Origin: Ovoidimarina sp963698645
GTDB taxonomy: Bacteria; Pseudomonadota; Alphaproteobacteria; Rhodobacterales; Rhodobacteraceae
NCBI GenBank assembly: GCA_963698645.1
Contig: CAVORP010000003.1
Coordinates: 443,800 to 507,799, forward strand
Direction of reading: 5' to 3'
Length of the DNA stretch: 64,000 nt
Part shown: one piece after another, positions 56,229-64,000 of the stretch
How the letters are laid out: every line of letters starts with the position of its first letter
How positions within the stretch are numbered: the first letter of the stretch is position 1
Translations under genes and position numbers: made by a program
Notes under the pieces: generated by a model
What the model saw: the letters and a program-made list of their open reading frames with translations, nothing else
Told to the model about the DNA's origin: nothing
The model's database searches: none

Positions 56229-56637
56229 TTGCCGATCCGCTTCCTCGTCGCAGCAAGATACAAGAGACACTGCCGTTTTGTCCTGCGAAGCAGCCATACG
56301 CGATTGCACCTGTCGTGAGCATCGGATCAACGGGCAGGTCAGAAGCTGATCAGACTGCTCCGGAGTGCTCGAGCCCAGCCCCTCGGCTTCACATCCGACT
56401 GGTGTCTGCGTCACCACCTTCCGACGGGCTGGGCGGAACAACGCCAGCTTCTTGCGACTCTCTGATCGCACCCGCCTCAACCTCGTATCGCAAAACTGCC
56501 GAACGCAGACTTCTGCGGATCTGAAGACTTGTACGGCGCTTGTTCGGGGTCTGCGCTCTGCTGGATATGCCACAAGGCTTTGAAGTTGCGCCACTATGTG
56601 CGGCGCACCTCGTCGTGTCTCGATTCGGGGGAGTGCC
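56229..56637. other. Intergenic, no gene seen
   Basis: About 410 bp with no supported gene. The last bases, GAGTGCCTGG (56631-56640), extend the tRNA-Gln 3' end and match the element tails at 7058 and 28781. Confidence 0.4.
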
Positions 56638-56712
56638 TGGCTGGGGTGGTAGGATTCGAACCTACGGTACACGGTACCAAAAACCGCTGCCTTACCACTT
56701 GGCTACACCCCA
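56638..56712 (-). tRNA. tRNA-Gln (anticodon TTG)
   Basis: Folds as a cloverleaf: acceptor TGGGGTG/CACCCCA, D arm GCC...GGC, anticodon stem GCGGT/ACCGT with loop TTTTGGT (anticodon TTG, reads CAA), T arm with GGTTCGAATCC, discriminator G and encoded CCA at 56640-56638. Confidence 0.95.
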
Positions 56713-56853
56713 ACGGCTGCGGTGTAATACTCGGGCGCGCCGAGGCTCGCAAGATGTAAGGGAAGAAAAATCCACGTGATTTGAATGTCCCGTTTCCGGG
56801 CACGCGCAGGCGGGTCCATAACGGCCCCCCTGCGCCGGGAGGCTTGTTGTAGA

Positions 56854-58452
56854 TCAACCGATCGCGGCAGCCCGAACGTCGTCGTCGATCACGTTGATAT
56901 ACTGTTCGAAATTTTCGGCGAACATGCCCACGAGCTTTTGGGCCTGCTTGTCATAGGCGGCACCATCATCCCATGTCCGGCGCGGGTCTAGAAGAATATC
57001 CGGAACGCCCTTGATTGAAACCGGCACTTCGAAGCCGAAATTCGGGTCCTTGCGGAACCGCACTTCGGCGAGCGATCCGTCCAGAGCTGCGCTCAGAAGC
57101 GTGCGCGTCGCCTTGATCGGCATGCGGCTACCGGTGCCATAGGCGCCACCGGTCCAGCCGGTATTAACCAGCCAGCAGGTTGCGCCGTGGCGGGCGATCT
57201 TTTCGCGCAGGAGCTGTCCATAGACTTCGGGCCGGCGGGGCATGAAGGGTGCGCCGAAGCAGGTCGAGAAAGTGGGTTCCGGTTCGGTCACGCCGCGCTC
57301 GGTTCCGGCAACCTTCGAGGTGAAGCCCGAAAGGAAGTGATACATCGCCTGTGCCGGCGTCAGTCGCGCGATGGGTGGCAGCACGCCGAACGCATCGCAG
57401 GTCAGCATGATGATATTCTTCGGATGGCCCCCCAGCCCCGTCGGTGAGGAGTTCGAGATATAGTCCATCGGGTAGGCACAGCGCATGTTCGCGGTGAGGC
57501 TGTCATCCTCGAAATCCAGCTCGAAGGTATCGGGATCGAAGACCATGTTCTCGATTACGGTACCGAATTTCTCGGTCGTCGCAAAGATCTCCGGCTCCGC
57601 TTCGGGATTGAGGCTGATCGTCTTCGCGTAGCAGCCGCCTTCGAAGTTGAACGTTCCTCGGTCGGACCAGCCATGCTCATCATCGCCCAGAAGGACCCGG
57701 TTGGGATCAGCCGATAGGGTCGTCTTGCCGGTGCCCGACAGACCGAAGAAGACCGCCGCATCCACCGGGTTGCCCTTTGCATGGTTGGCCGAGCAATGCA
57801 TCGACATGACGCCCTTGGCGGGCAGAAGGTAGTTGAGCAGTGTAAATACCGATTTCTTGTTTTCGCCCGCGTATTCGGTGCCACCAATCAGGATCAGCTT
57901 GCGGTCGAAGTTGATCGCGATCACGGTTTCCGAACGGCAGTTGTGCTTTTTCGGGTTCGCCTGGAAAGTGGGACTGTTGATGATCGTGAACTCGGGAACG
58001 AAGGTATCAAGCTCGTCCCGATCCGGGCGCCGCAACATGTGCCGGATGAACAGCGAATGCCAGGCAAGCTCGGTCACGAGGCGAACGCGAATCTGATGGG
58101 CGGGGTCGGCGCCTCCGTGCAGGTCCTGCACGAAATATTCCCGGCCCTGCATATGGGCTAGCATGTCCTTGTAAAGCGCGTCGAAGCCCTCTGGCGTCAT
58201 CGCGGCATTGTTTTCCCACCAGATGCTGTCTTCGATGGACGGAGTGCGCACCACGTGCTTGTCTTTGGGCGAGCGGCCGGTGAATTTGCCGGTGGTGACC
58301 AGAATTGTGCCACCTTTGCCCAATGTTCCTTCGCCGCGCTTCAACGAAGCTTCGATCAGGGCTGGCGGGAGAAGATTGTAATGCGCTGCTCCGAGCCCGG
58401 TAATGCCCTGATCTTCAAGCCGCATCTTCGGGTTAACCCGTCCGGTTGTCAT
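56854..58452 (-). CDS. pckA: Phosphoenolpyruvate carboxykinase (ATP)
   Basis: 532 residues. P-loop GLSGTGKTTLSADPNR, metal/substrate motif LGDDEHGWSDRGTFNFEGG, and the SMHCSANHAKG segment identify the ATP-type enzyme (oxaloacetate to PEP, gluconeogenesis). It is divergent from chvI, an arrangement conserved in alphaproteobacteria. The shared region holds two GTTAGCGCAA direct repeats. Confidence 0.97.
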   Translation of the reverse strand: MTTGRVNPKMRLEDQGITGLGAAHYNLLPPALIEASLKRGEGTLGKGGTILVTTGKFTGRSPKDKHVVRTPSIEDSIWWENNAAMTPEGFDALYKDMLAHMQGREYFVQDLHGGADPAHQIRVRLVTELAWHSLFIRHMLRRPDRDELDTFVPEFTIINSPTFQANPKKHNCRSETVIAINFDRKLILIGGTEYAGENKKSVFTLLNYLLPAKGVMSMHCSANHAKGNPVDAAVFFGLSGTGKTTLSADPNRVLLGDDEHGWSDRGTFNFEGGCYAKTISLNPEAEPEIFATTEKFGTVIENMVFDPDTFELDFEDDSLTANMRCAYPMDYISNSSPTGLGGHPKNIIMLTCDAFGVLPPIARLTPAQAMYHFLSGFTSKVAGTERGVTEPEPTFSTCFGAPFMPRRPEVYGQLLREKIARHGATCWLVNTGWTGGAYGTGSRMPIKATRTLLSAALDGSLAEVRFRKDPNFGFEVPVSIKGVPDILLDPRRTWDDGAAYDKQAQKLVGMFAENFEQYINVIDDDVRAAAIG

Positions 58453-58576
58453 TTGTATGATGCTCCTTTGACGCCCCGATCAATCAAGGCGGAATAAAGA
58501 CACATCCCGAGGGACCGGGACTGTTAGGCGTAACATACCACGCCTGATTGTCCGCGAAACCGGCATAAAGCGGGTC

Positions 58577-58611
58577 GTTAGCGCAACCATGTCCCGGTTA
58601 GCGCAATCATG
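58577..58611. promoter_or_regulatory. Direct repeats between pckA and chvI, possible LacI-type operators
   Basis: GTTAGCGCAACCATG at 58577 and GTTAGCGCAATCATG at 58597 differ at one base and are 20 bp apart (two helical turns). The GTTAGCGC half with a central GC resembles LacI-family operators such as those I recall for the central-carbon regulator CceR, whose targets include gluconeogenesis. Assignment tentative. Confidence 0.4.
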
Positions 58612-58770
58612 ACATCGGTTTGCCGCAGTTTAGCCATTCGTTGAGTGTTTTCACGACACATGAGCCGTGCGGACGATGGTGATTCGCACATTGATGTTGA
58701 TTCTGCGGGGCTAGACGTTGAAGATGCCACAAAACGATAAAGTACGCAGAGCAGAACAAGGAACCTCCAC

Positions 58771-59472
58771 ATGTCGAGGATCGCTTTGGTTGATGATGAC
58801 AGGAATATCCTGACGTCAGTATCGATGACGCTAGAAGCCGAAGGCTTCGAAGTGGAAACGTATAACGACGGACAGGCCGCGTTGGATGCCTTCAACAAGA
58901 AGCTTCCGGACATGGCCGTGTTCGATATCAAGATGCCGCGCATGGATGGGATGGACCTGTTGCAGCGTGTGCGCCAGAAGACGGCAATGCCGGTTATCTT
59001 TCTCACATCCAAGGATGACGAGATCGACGAGGTTTTGGGTCTGCGTATGGGCGCCGACGACTATGTGAAAAAGCCGTTTTCACAGCGTCTTCTGGTCGAA
59101 CGGATCCGCGCTTTGCTGCGGCGCCAGGAAGTCATGGAAGCCGACAGTCTGGGCGAGGGCGAAACAGGTCAGGTTCTGACCCGTGGCCAACTTACCATGG
59201 ACCCGCTGCGTCACTCGGTGTCGTGGAAGGGGATGGACGTTTCGCTCACGGTGACCGAATTCCTTCTGTTGCAGGCGCTGGCGCAACGGCCCGGATTCGT
59301 GAAATCCCGCGATCAGCTGATGGATGTCGCATATGACGATCAGGTCTATGTCGATGACCGGACGATCGACAGCCACATCAAGCGGCTCCGCAAAAAAATG
59401 CGTATGGTCGATTCCGAATTCGGCGCGATCGAAACGCTGTACGGCATCGGGTATCGCTACAACGAAGAGTAG
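58771..59472 (+). CDS. chvI: Response regulator ChvI
   Basis: 233 residues: receiver domain with phosphoacceptor Asp52 (VFDIKMPRMDGMDLL), Thr and Lys of the active site (LTSKDDEIDEV; DDYVKKPF), and an OmpR-type winged helix (TEFLLLQALAQRPG; YVDDRTIDSHIKRLRKK). It partners with ChvG in envelope and acid stress signalling. The kinase gene starts directly at its stop. Confidence 0.95.
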   Translation: MSRIALVDDDRNILTSVSMTLEAEGFEVETYNDGQAALDAFNKKLPDMAVFDIKMPRMDGMDLLQRVRQKTAMPVIFLTSKDDEIDEVLGLRMGADDYVKKPFSQRLLVERIRALLRRQEVMEADSLGEGETGQVLTRGQLTMDPLRHSVSWKGMDVSLTVTEFLLLQALAQRPGFVKSRDQLMDVAYDDQVYVDDRTIDSHIKRLRKKMRMVDSEFGAIETLYGIGYRYNEE

Positions 59473-61204
59473 ATGAACAAAGCGTCGGGGATAGACGTGG
59501 TGGGCGCCAGACCGACAAACCAGACAGACGTAGTACTGGGTGAGGACTGGGTCGGACCGGACGCACAGGTTGAGAGCGAGCTTCGGGCCAAGCGTGAAAA
59601 GCGTGGCCTGATCTCGATCAACCGGTCTCCGCTTGCGCGAAAGATCATCACCTTCAATCTGCTCGCCATGCTCATGCTTGTGGCGGGCGTACTGTTTCTG
59701 AACCCGTTCCGCGACAGTCTCGTCTTTCAGCGTGAGCGGGGCCTCGTGTTCGAGGCTGAGTTGATTTCGGAAGTGTTCGAGGCCCGGCTGACCGATCGCA
59801 GCAATGCCTCGAACGGGGTTGCTGGCGGGTTCGATGCGCGGGAAACGCTGCGCAATCTCGATATCAGCAGTGCCGTGGAAGTCTTTGTTTTCACGCCAGA
59901 TGAAACGATTGTTGCCACGACTTTCGGTCAGGAAAGGCGGCCCATGCCACCGGTGGCCGGCCTGACGCGTGACGACCGAACTACGCTGATCATCGATTTT
60001 CTCAATTCCGCCTGGGAGACTTTTTCCGGCGTCATTTCCCCGGAAAGTCAGGAAGCGCCATCATTCGCCGGCGAAGCACAAGCGCGGGCCTTGGTGGCGG
60101 CGGCCCTGCGCGGGCGCACTCAGGTCAAGACCGGCATTGATGCCTCTGGAAATACGATCTTTTCGGTCGCCACCCCCATCGTCATCGGCGGCGAGGCCGT
60201 GGGCGTGGTGGCGCTCACATCGGCGGCAGGCGAGATAGATCAGCTTGTCCGCAACGAACGCGAGCAGGTCTTGCAGATGTTTGTCATCGCGATCCTCGTA
60301 TCGATCGGTTTGAGTCTCGTTTTGGCCTCCACCATCGCCAACCCCCTGTCCGATCTTGCCGCAGCCGCCGAAATCGGACGTGACAAGAACTCGCGGAAGA
60401 TCAGTCCCAGCCGCGTGCGCATCCCCGACCTGACCGCGCGCCCTGACGAGATCGGACGCCTTTCAGGCGCGCTGCGTGGCATGGTCGAAGCGCTCTATGA
60501 TCGGATCGATGCGAACGAACAATTCGCGGCTGACGTGGCCCATGAAATTAAGAACCCGCTTGCGTCGCTGCGCTCTGCCGTGGGCACCTTGCGCGTCATC
60601 AAGAAAGACGAGCAGCGCGCCAAGCTTCTAGATGTGATCGAACATGATGTACGGCGGCTTGACCGGCTTGTGTCGGATATTTCCAACGCCTCGCGGCTGG
60701 ATTCCGAACTGGTCAAGGAGGAAGAAGAAACTTTCAACCTTCTCAAGATGATCCGCGGTCTTTCGGAACATCTTGGGCATCGAGGCGCGCGGCAAGGGGA
60801 TCGAATTCATCACCGATCTGCCATCGGACCCGATCGTCATCGACGGCCTCGAAAGCCGGCTCGCGCAGGTCTTCGTGAACCTCATCACCAATGCAATCAG
60901 TTTCTGCGAAGACGGAGATGCGATCCGGGTCTGGGCCCGGAAGCGGGATAACCGGGTGCTGGTGGTTGTGGAAGATACCGGCCCCGGTATCCCCGATCAG
61001 GCTCTGACAAAGGTCTTCAACCGCTTCTATTCCGAACGCCCTGCGAACCATTTCGGCAACAATTCCGGACTCGGCCTTGCGATTTCGAAGCAGATCGTCG
61101 AGGCGCATGGCGGCGTGATCTGGGCCGAGAACATTCGCCCCACGGATGCGGATATCACCTCGGAACCACTGGGTGCGCGCTTTGTCGTAGGTTTGCCGGT
61201 CTAG
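59473..61204 (+). pseudogene. chvG: Sensor histidine kinase ChvG, one frameshift
   Basis: From 59473 the protein has a cytosolic N-terminus, helix 1 (ITFNLLAMLMLVAGVLFL), a periplasmic sensor region, helix 2 (VIAILVSIGLSLVLA), HAMP and the DHp motif DVAHEIKNPLASL. An extra G in the GGG at 60775-60777 breaks the frame. The second frame has the ATPase domain intact (LITNAISFCEDGD, EDTGPGIPD, GLGLAISKQIVEAHGG) to 61204. One deleted base restores about 577 residues. ChvG is important for envelope stress, so a sequencing error is likely. Confidence 0.9.
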
Positions 61205-61208
61205 GTCG

Positions 61209-61643
61209 ATGCCGGATGCGCCCCGCTCCTTTCTCATCCACGCGACCACCGTGTCGGATCGGGGGCGGGCACTGATCATTCGCGGGGCGTCGGGGTCTGG
61301 CAAGTCGTCACTTGCGCTCAGGCTTCTCGCACTCGGGGCGGATCTGGTGAGCGACGACCAGACCCTCGTTTCGCCGCAACCTGACGGACCGCCCCTGGTC
61401 TTTGCGCCACCGGCTATTTCGGGCCTGATCGAGGCGCGGGGTCTGGGCCTTCTGGCGGTCGATCCCGTCCGGGCACGCGCGGCGGCGATCCTTGACCTCG
61501 ATCTTGCCGCCACCGCACGCATGCCGACCGACCAGACCGAAACGCTTGCCGGTTACGATCTTCCGCTTCTGCACAATGCCGAGAGCCCTCATTTCACTTC
61601 GGCGCTTTTGCTGTATCTGCGGGGAGGAAAGGCCGACCGATGA
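61209..61643 (+). CDS. hprK: HPr kinase/phosphorylase, short alphaproteobacterial type
   Basis: 144 residues, only the C-terminal catalytic domain, as usual in alphaproteobacteria: P-loop RGASGSGKSS (25-34), then LVSDDQTLV and IEARGLGLLAVDPV. It phosphorylates and dephosphorylates a serine of HPr. The 3' end overlaps rapZ by 4 bp. Confidence 0.93.
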   Translation: MPDAPRSFLIHATTVSDRGRALIIRGASGSGKSSLALRLLALGADLVSDDQTLVSPQPDGPPLVFAPPAISGLIEARGLGLLAVDPVRARAAAILDLDLAATARMPTDQTETLAGYDLPLLHNAESPHFTSALLLYLRGGKADR

Positions 61644-62518
61644 GTGAGACCAAAGACCCTTCCAGCGTTCGCATCGTGCTTGTCACCGGGCCCTCAGGCG
61701 CCGGCAGGTCGACGGCGATCAACGCGCTTGAGGATCTGGGTTTTGAATCGATCGACAATATGCCTCTCTCTCTTCTGCCGCGGCTTCTCGAGGGGCGACC
61801 TCTGGACCGTCCACTTGCGCTTGGTATCGATATCCGCAATCGCGATTTCTCGGTCCCGGCGCTGATGGAGATTGCTCGGGACGTGTCCGGCGACCCGGAG
61901 GGAGGTACTGCGCTTCTGTATCTCGATGCCCGAGCCGAAGTCCTCCTGCGCCGCTTCTCGGAAACCCGCCGGCGCCATCCGGTTTCCGGAAACGATGCGC
62001 CCTCTGTCGGCGTCGAGCATGAGCTTGCCCTGCTTGCACCGTTGCGCGAACGGGCAGATGTGCTGATTGACACGTCGGATATGAGCCCTCACGACCTTCG
62101 CCGGGCCCTGACCCATTGGTTCAGTACAGAAGACAGTGGGGGTCCACTGATCTCACTGCACTCGTTTTCCTATCGCAGAGGGCTGCCGCAGGAATTGGAC
62201 ATGGCTTTTGACGTAAGGTTTCTTGCAAACCCGCACTGGGAAACGGAGCTTCGTGCCCTGGATGGGCGCGACGCGCGGGTGTCGGACTATGTTCAACAGG
62301 ATCCGCGCTTTGCCCCCTTCTTTGAAAGGGTCACCGAACTGGTCCTTTCACTTCTCCCGGCCTATATCGACGAGGGCAAGGCGCATCTGGCGATCGGATT
62401 TGGCTGTACTGGCGGGAAACACCGGTCCGTCGCTATGGTCGAGAAGGTTGCGAATACGCTTGCAGAGGCCGGATGGCAGGTGTCAATTCGACACCGGGAA
62501 CTGGAGCGCCGGGGATAA
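61640..62518 (+). CDS. rapZ: RNase adapter RapZ (nucleotide-binding)
   Basis: 292 residues: Walker A GPSGAGRS (17-24) in the N-terminal kinase-like domain and the C-terminal motif GFGCTGGKHRSVAM that senses an amino-sugar ligand in enterobacteria. In this locus it sits between hprK and the PTS genes, as in many Rhodobacteraceae. Target RNAs here unknown. Confidence 0.94.
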   Translation: MSETKDPSSVRIVLVTGPSGAGRSTAINALEDLGFESIDNMPLSLLPRLLEGRPLDRPLALGIDIRNRDFSVPALMEIARDVSGDPEGGTALLYLDARAEVLLRRFSETRRRHPVSGNDAPSVGVEHELALLAPLRERADVLIDTSDMSPHDLRRALTHWFSTEDSGGPLISLHSFSYRRGLPQELDMAFDVRFLANPHWETELRALDGRDARVSDYVQQDPRFAPFFERVTELVLSLLPAYIDEGKAHLAIGFGCTGGKHRSVAMVEKVANTLAEAGWQVSIRHRELERRG

Positions 62519-62552
62519 TGACGCTGTACGGGACAGCACTGGGGTGGCTGGG

Positions 62553-62945
62553 GTGATTGGTATCGTGATCGTGGCCCATGGCGGTCTGGCGCGGGAATAT
62601 CTTGCGGCCGTGGAACATGTCGTGGGCCATCAGGACGGGGTAGAGGCGATTTCGATCGCCCCCGATGACGACCGGCGTGCCAAGGAGGCCGAGATCTGCC
62701 GCGCCGCCGACGCGGTGGATACGGGGCAGGGCGTCGTTGTGGTCACCGACATGTTCGGAGGCTCTCCGTCGAATCTGTCGCTGCTGGCTTGCAGCCCGGC
62801 CGATCGCAAGATCCTGTACGGGGCGAACCTGCCAATGCTCATCAAACTGGCGAAATCCCGCAACCGCACGGTGCCCGAAGCGGTGTCGGCTGCACTGGCC
62901 GCCGGTCGCAAGTATATCGACAGTTTCGATGGGGCCGAGAGTTAG
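62553..62945 (+). CDS. PTS mannose-type EIIA component
   Basis: About 131 residues from the GTG at 62553 (IGIVIVAHGGLAREYL). The phosphorylated His is in IVAHGG, and VTDMFGGSPSNLSLL is typical of EIIA-Man. A GTG at 62544 is an alternative start. There is no EIIB/C here, so it is a regulatory phosphoprotein in the HprK-HPr chain, not a sugar transporter. HPr follows 3 bp after the stop. Confidence 0.9.
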   Translation: MIGIVIVAHGGLAREYLAAVEHVVGHQDGVEAISIAPDDDRRAKEAEICRAADAVDTGQGVVVVTDMFGGSPSNLSLLACSPADRKILYGANLPMLIKLAKSRNRTVPEAVSAALAAGRKYIDSFDGAES

Positions 62946-62948
62946 TCC

Positions 62949-63227
62949 ATGACCGATACAGTTCACCGTACCTTGCGGATCGTAAACGAAAAAGGTCTTC
63001 ACGCCCGGGCATCGGCAAAGCTTGTGGAAGTGGTCGAGGAACATGACGCTCAGGCGCTGGTCTCACGCGACGGACTTCAGGCCTCCGGCGACAGCATCAT
63101 GGGCCTTTTGATGCTTGCGGCTTCCAAGGGGACGTCAATCGAGATAGAAACAAAGGGCCCAGAGGCGGAAAAGCTGGCTGATGCCCTATCCGCCCTGGTC
63201 GCCGATAAGTTCGGCGAAGGATTCTGA
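62949..63227 (+). CDS. ptsH: Phosphocarrier protein HPr
   Basis: 92 residues. Phospho-His18 in EKGLHARASAKL and the regulatory Ser49 in GDSIMGLLMLAAS, the HprK target, are present. It transfers phosphate between EI and the EIIA encoded next to it. Confidence 0.94.
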   Translation: MTDTVHRTLRIVNEKGLHARASAKLVEVVEEHDAQALVSRDGLQASGDSIMGLLMLAASKGTSIEIETKGPEAEKLADALSALVADKFGEGF

Positions 63228-63228
63228 C

Positions 63229-64000
63229 GTGCCGGACGGGGCAGGTCACGCGGGAGAAAAACGCTTGGTCGAAAGCTATACGCAGACGACAGTGCATGGG
63301 CGCTCGGACTACGTGCCCTATGACAAGCGCCGCCTGACTTATGCCAACACGTTTCGCAATCCGGTTCAATCGACGATCATCCGGATCATGGAATGGACCA
63401 CCGGCAAGATCCGCCTCCTCCGCCTGATCCGCAAATTCGAGCGTCAGGGCGTCGTTGCAGGGCAGGGGTTCTGGCCACGTGCCCTGAAGATGATGGGAAT
63501 CGAGCTTCTGACCCCGGACGAGGAAATCCGGCGCATACCGGTTACCGGCCCGGTGATCATCGTGGCCAATCATCCACACGGTCTGGTCGATGGTATGGTG
63601 CTTGCCGAACTCGTCGGGCGGGTGCGCGAAGACTACAAGATCCTGACCCGCTCGATCCTGACCGGCGTCGACGAGATCGCGCAGTTCATGATCCCGGTGG
63701 CCTTTCCCCATGAAGAAGACGCGGTCAATCAGCATCTCGAAATGCGTCGCCGGGCGATGGCCCAACTGGCCGATGGCGGTGTCGTGATCGTATTCCCGTC
63801 AGGGGTTGTCGCCGGCTCGGACTCGCTATTTGGCCCGGCGGTCGAGGCGGAATGGAATCCGTTCACCGCCAAGATGATCCAGCGCTCGGGAGCAACTGTC
63901 GTTCCGATCCGGTTTTCCGGGCAGAATTCGCGCGCCTATCTGATGGCGAACCGGATTTCTGCGACGATCCGGCAAGGGCTCTTGCTGCACGAGGTTGTCC
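63229..64000 (+). CDS. Lysophospholipid acyltransferase family protein, cut by the window end
   Basis: GTG start at 63229, one base after the HPr stop. 257 residues are visible. The PlsC-type HX4D catalytic motif is NHPHGLVDG, followed by VIVFPSGVVAGSD in place of the FPEGTRS motif. The N-terminus (RSDYVPYDKRRLTYANTF) is typical of the protein that follows HPr in Rhodobacteraceae. It acylates a lysolipid or ornithine-lipid-type acceptor at the inner membrane. Confidence 0.87.
   Translation, partial: MPDGAGHAGEKRLVESYTQTTVHGRSDYVPYDKRRLTYANTFRNPVQSTIIRIMEWTTGKIRLLRLIRKFERQGVVAGQGFWPRALKMMGIELLTPDEEIRRIPVTGPVIIVANHPHGLVDGMVLAELVGRVREDYKILTRSILTGVDEIAQFMIPVAFPHEEDAVNQHLEMRRRAMAQLADGGVVIVFPSGVVAGSDSLFGPAVEAEWNPFTAKMIQRSGATVVPIRFSGQNSRAYLMANRISATIRQGLLLHEVV

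Noticed and set aside
56815..56850. Terminator after pckA
   Set aside because: A GCGCAGG/CCTGCGC stem can form, but no T-run follows, so the evidence is too weak to list.
58771..61204. Programmed frameshifting as the explanation for split chvG
   Set aside because: No slippery heptamer with downstream structure was seen; a single extra G in a GGG run is a simpler explanation.

Overview
The window looks like chromosomal DNA from a GC-rich alphaproteobacterium of the Rhodobacteraceae (Roseobacter-type). The best evidence is the right end, where pckA, chvI/chvG, a short hprK, rapZ, a mannose-type PTS EIIA, HPr and an acyltransferase stand in the order usual for that family. FnrL-type FNR boxes, a CIRCE-controlled groESL and DUF5765, DUF2189 and DUF1194 proteins agree with this. 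The species cannot be named from the sequence.

Layout. 1-6.3 kb: an oxygen/stress block on the minus strand (APH/P-loop protein, two small unknown proteins, Hsp20, and a phosphoribosyltransferase-hydrolase-erythromycin esterase chain) plus a DUF5765 membrane protein on the plus strand, with three FNR-like boxes. Almost every gene here except DUF5765 is broken by single-base frameshifts. 6.4-7.25 kb: a mosaic scar made of an internally deleted IS3 remnant, a truncated second copy of cytochrome b561, the tail of a serine-recombinase element and a dipeptidase fragment. 7.4-18.8 kb: a Dpp-type peptide ABC importer in one operon with two CocE/NonD hydrolases, then a class III aminotransferase. 19.1-21.9 kb: a TetR regulator divergent from a compact, translationally coupled membrane protein / acyl carrier protein / radical SAM cassette, with two quasi-palindromic operators between them. 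22-30.5 kb: scattered small genes (Cys-rich protein, DUF2189, four-helix membrane protein, pirin), a decayed DUF3489-DUF2924-serine recombinase element and an animal-type haem peroxidase. 30.8-43 kb: two unrelated IS110 transposases around a nitrate/sulfonate-type ABC importer with a FadR-like regulator and a fumarylpyruvate-hydrolase-like enzyme, a membrane-bound spermidine-synthase-like protein and a fatty acid desaturase. 43.3-56.2 kb: groESL and housekeeping or accessory enzymes (serine hydrolase, amine oxidase, phosphatase, SDR, methyltransferase, lytic transglycosylase, ThpR, cytochrome b561, glutathione peroxidase). 56.6-64 kb: tRNA-Gln, pckA and the ChvIG / HprK-RapZ-PTS regulatory locus.

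A dispersed family of short intergenic repeats ending in GTCCGC/GCGGAC (about 65 bp, with a long form of about 175 bp) occurs at least eight times between 22 and 47 kb and looks like a MITE family. Frameshifts also hit dppD, an ABC binding protein, one IS110, the amine oxidase and chvG. Most lie in short homopolymers and leave catalytic motifs intact, so sequencing error competes with real decay. The serine recombinase is different: it carries two in-frame nonsense codons and a changed active-site motif.

The most interesting candidates for undescribed biology are the TetR/membrane protein/ACP/radical SAM cassette and the FNR-linked block at the left edge, whose domain set resembles the mycobacterial DosR dormancy regulon.
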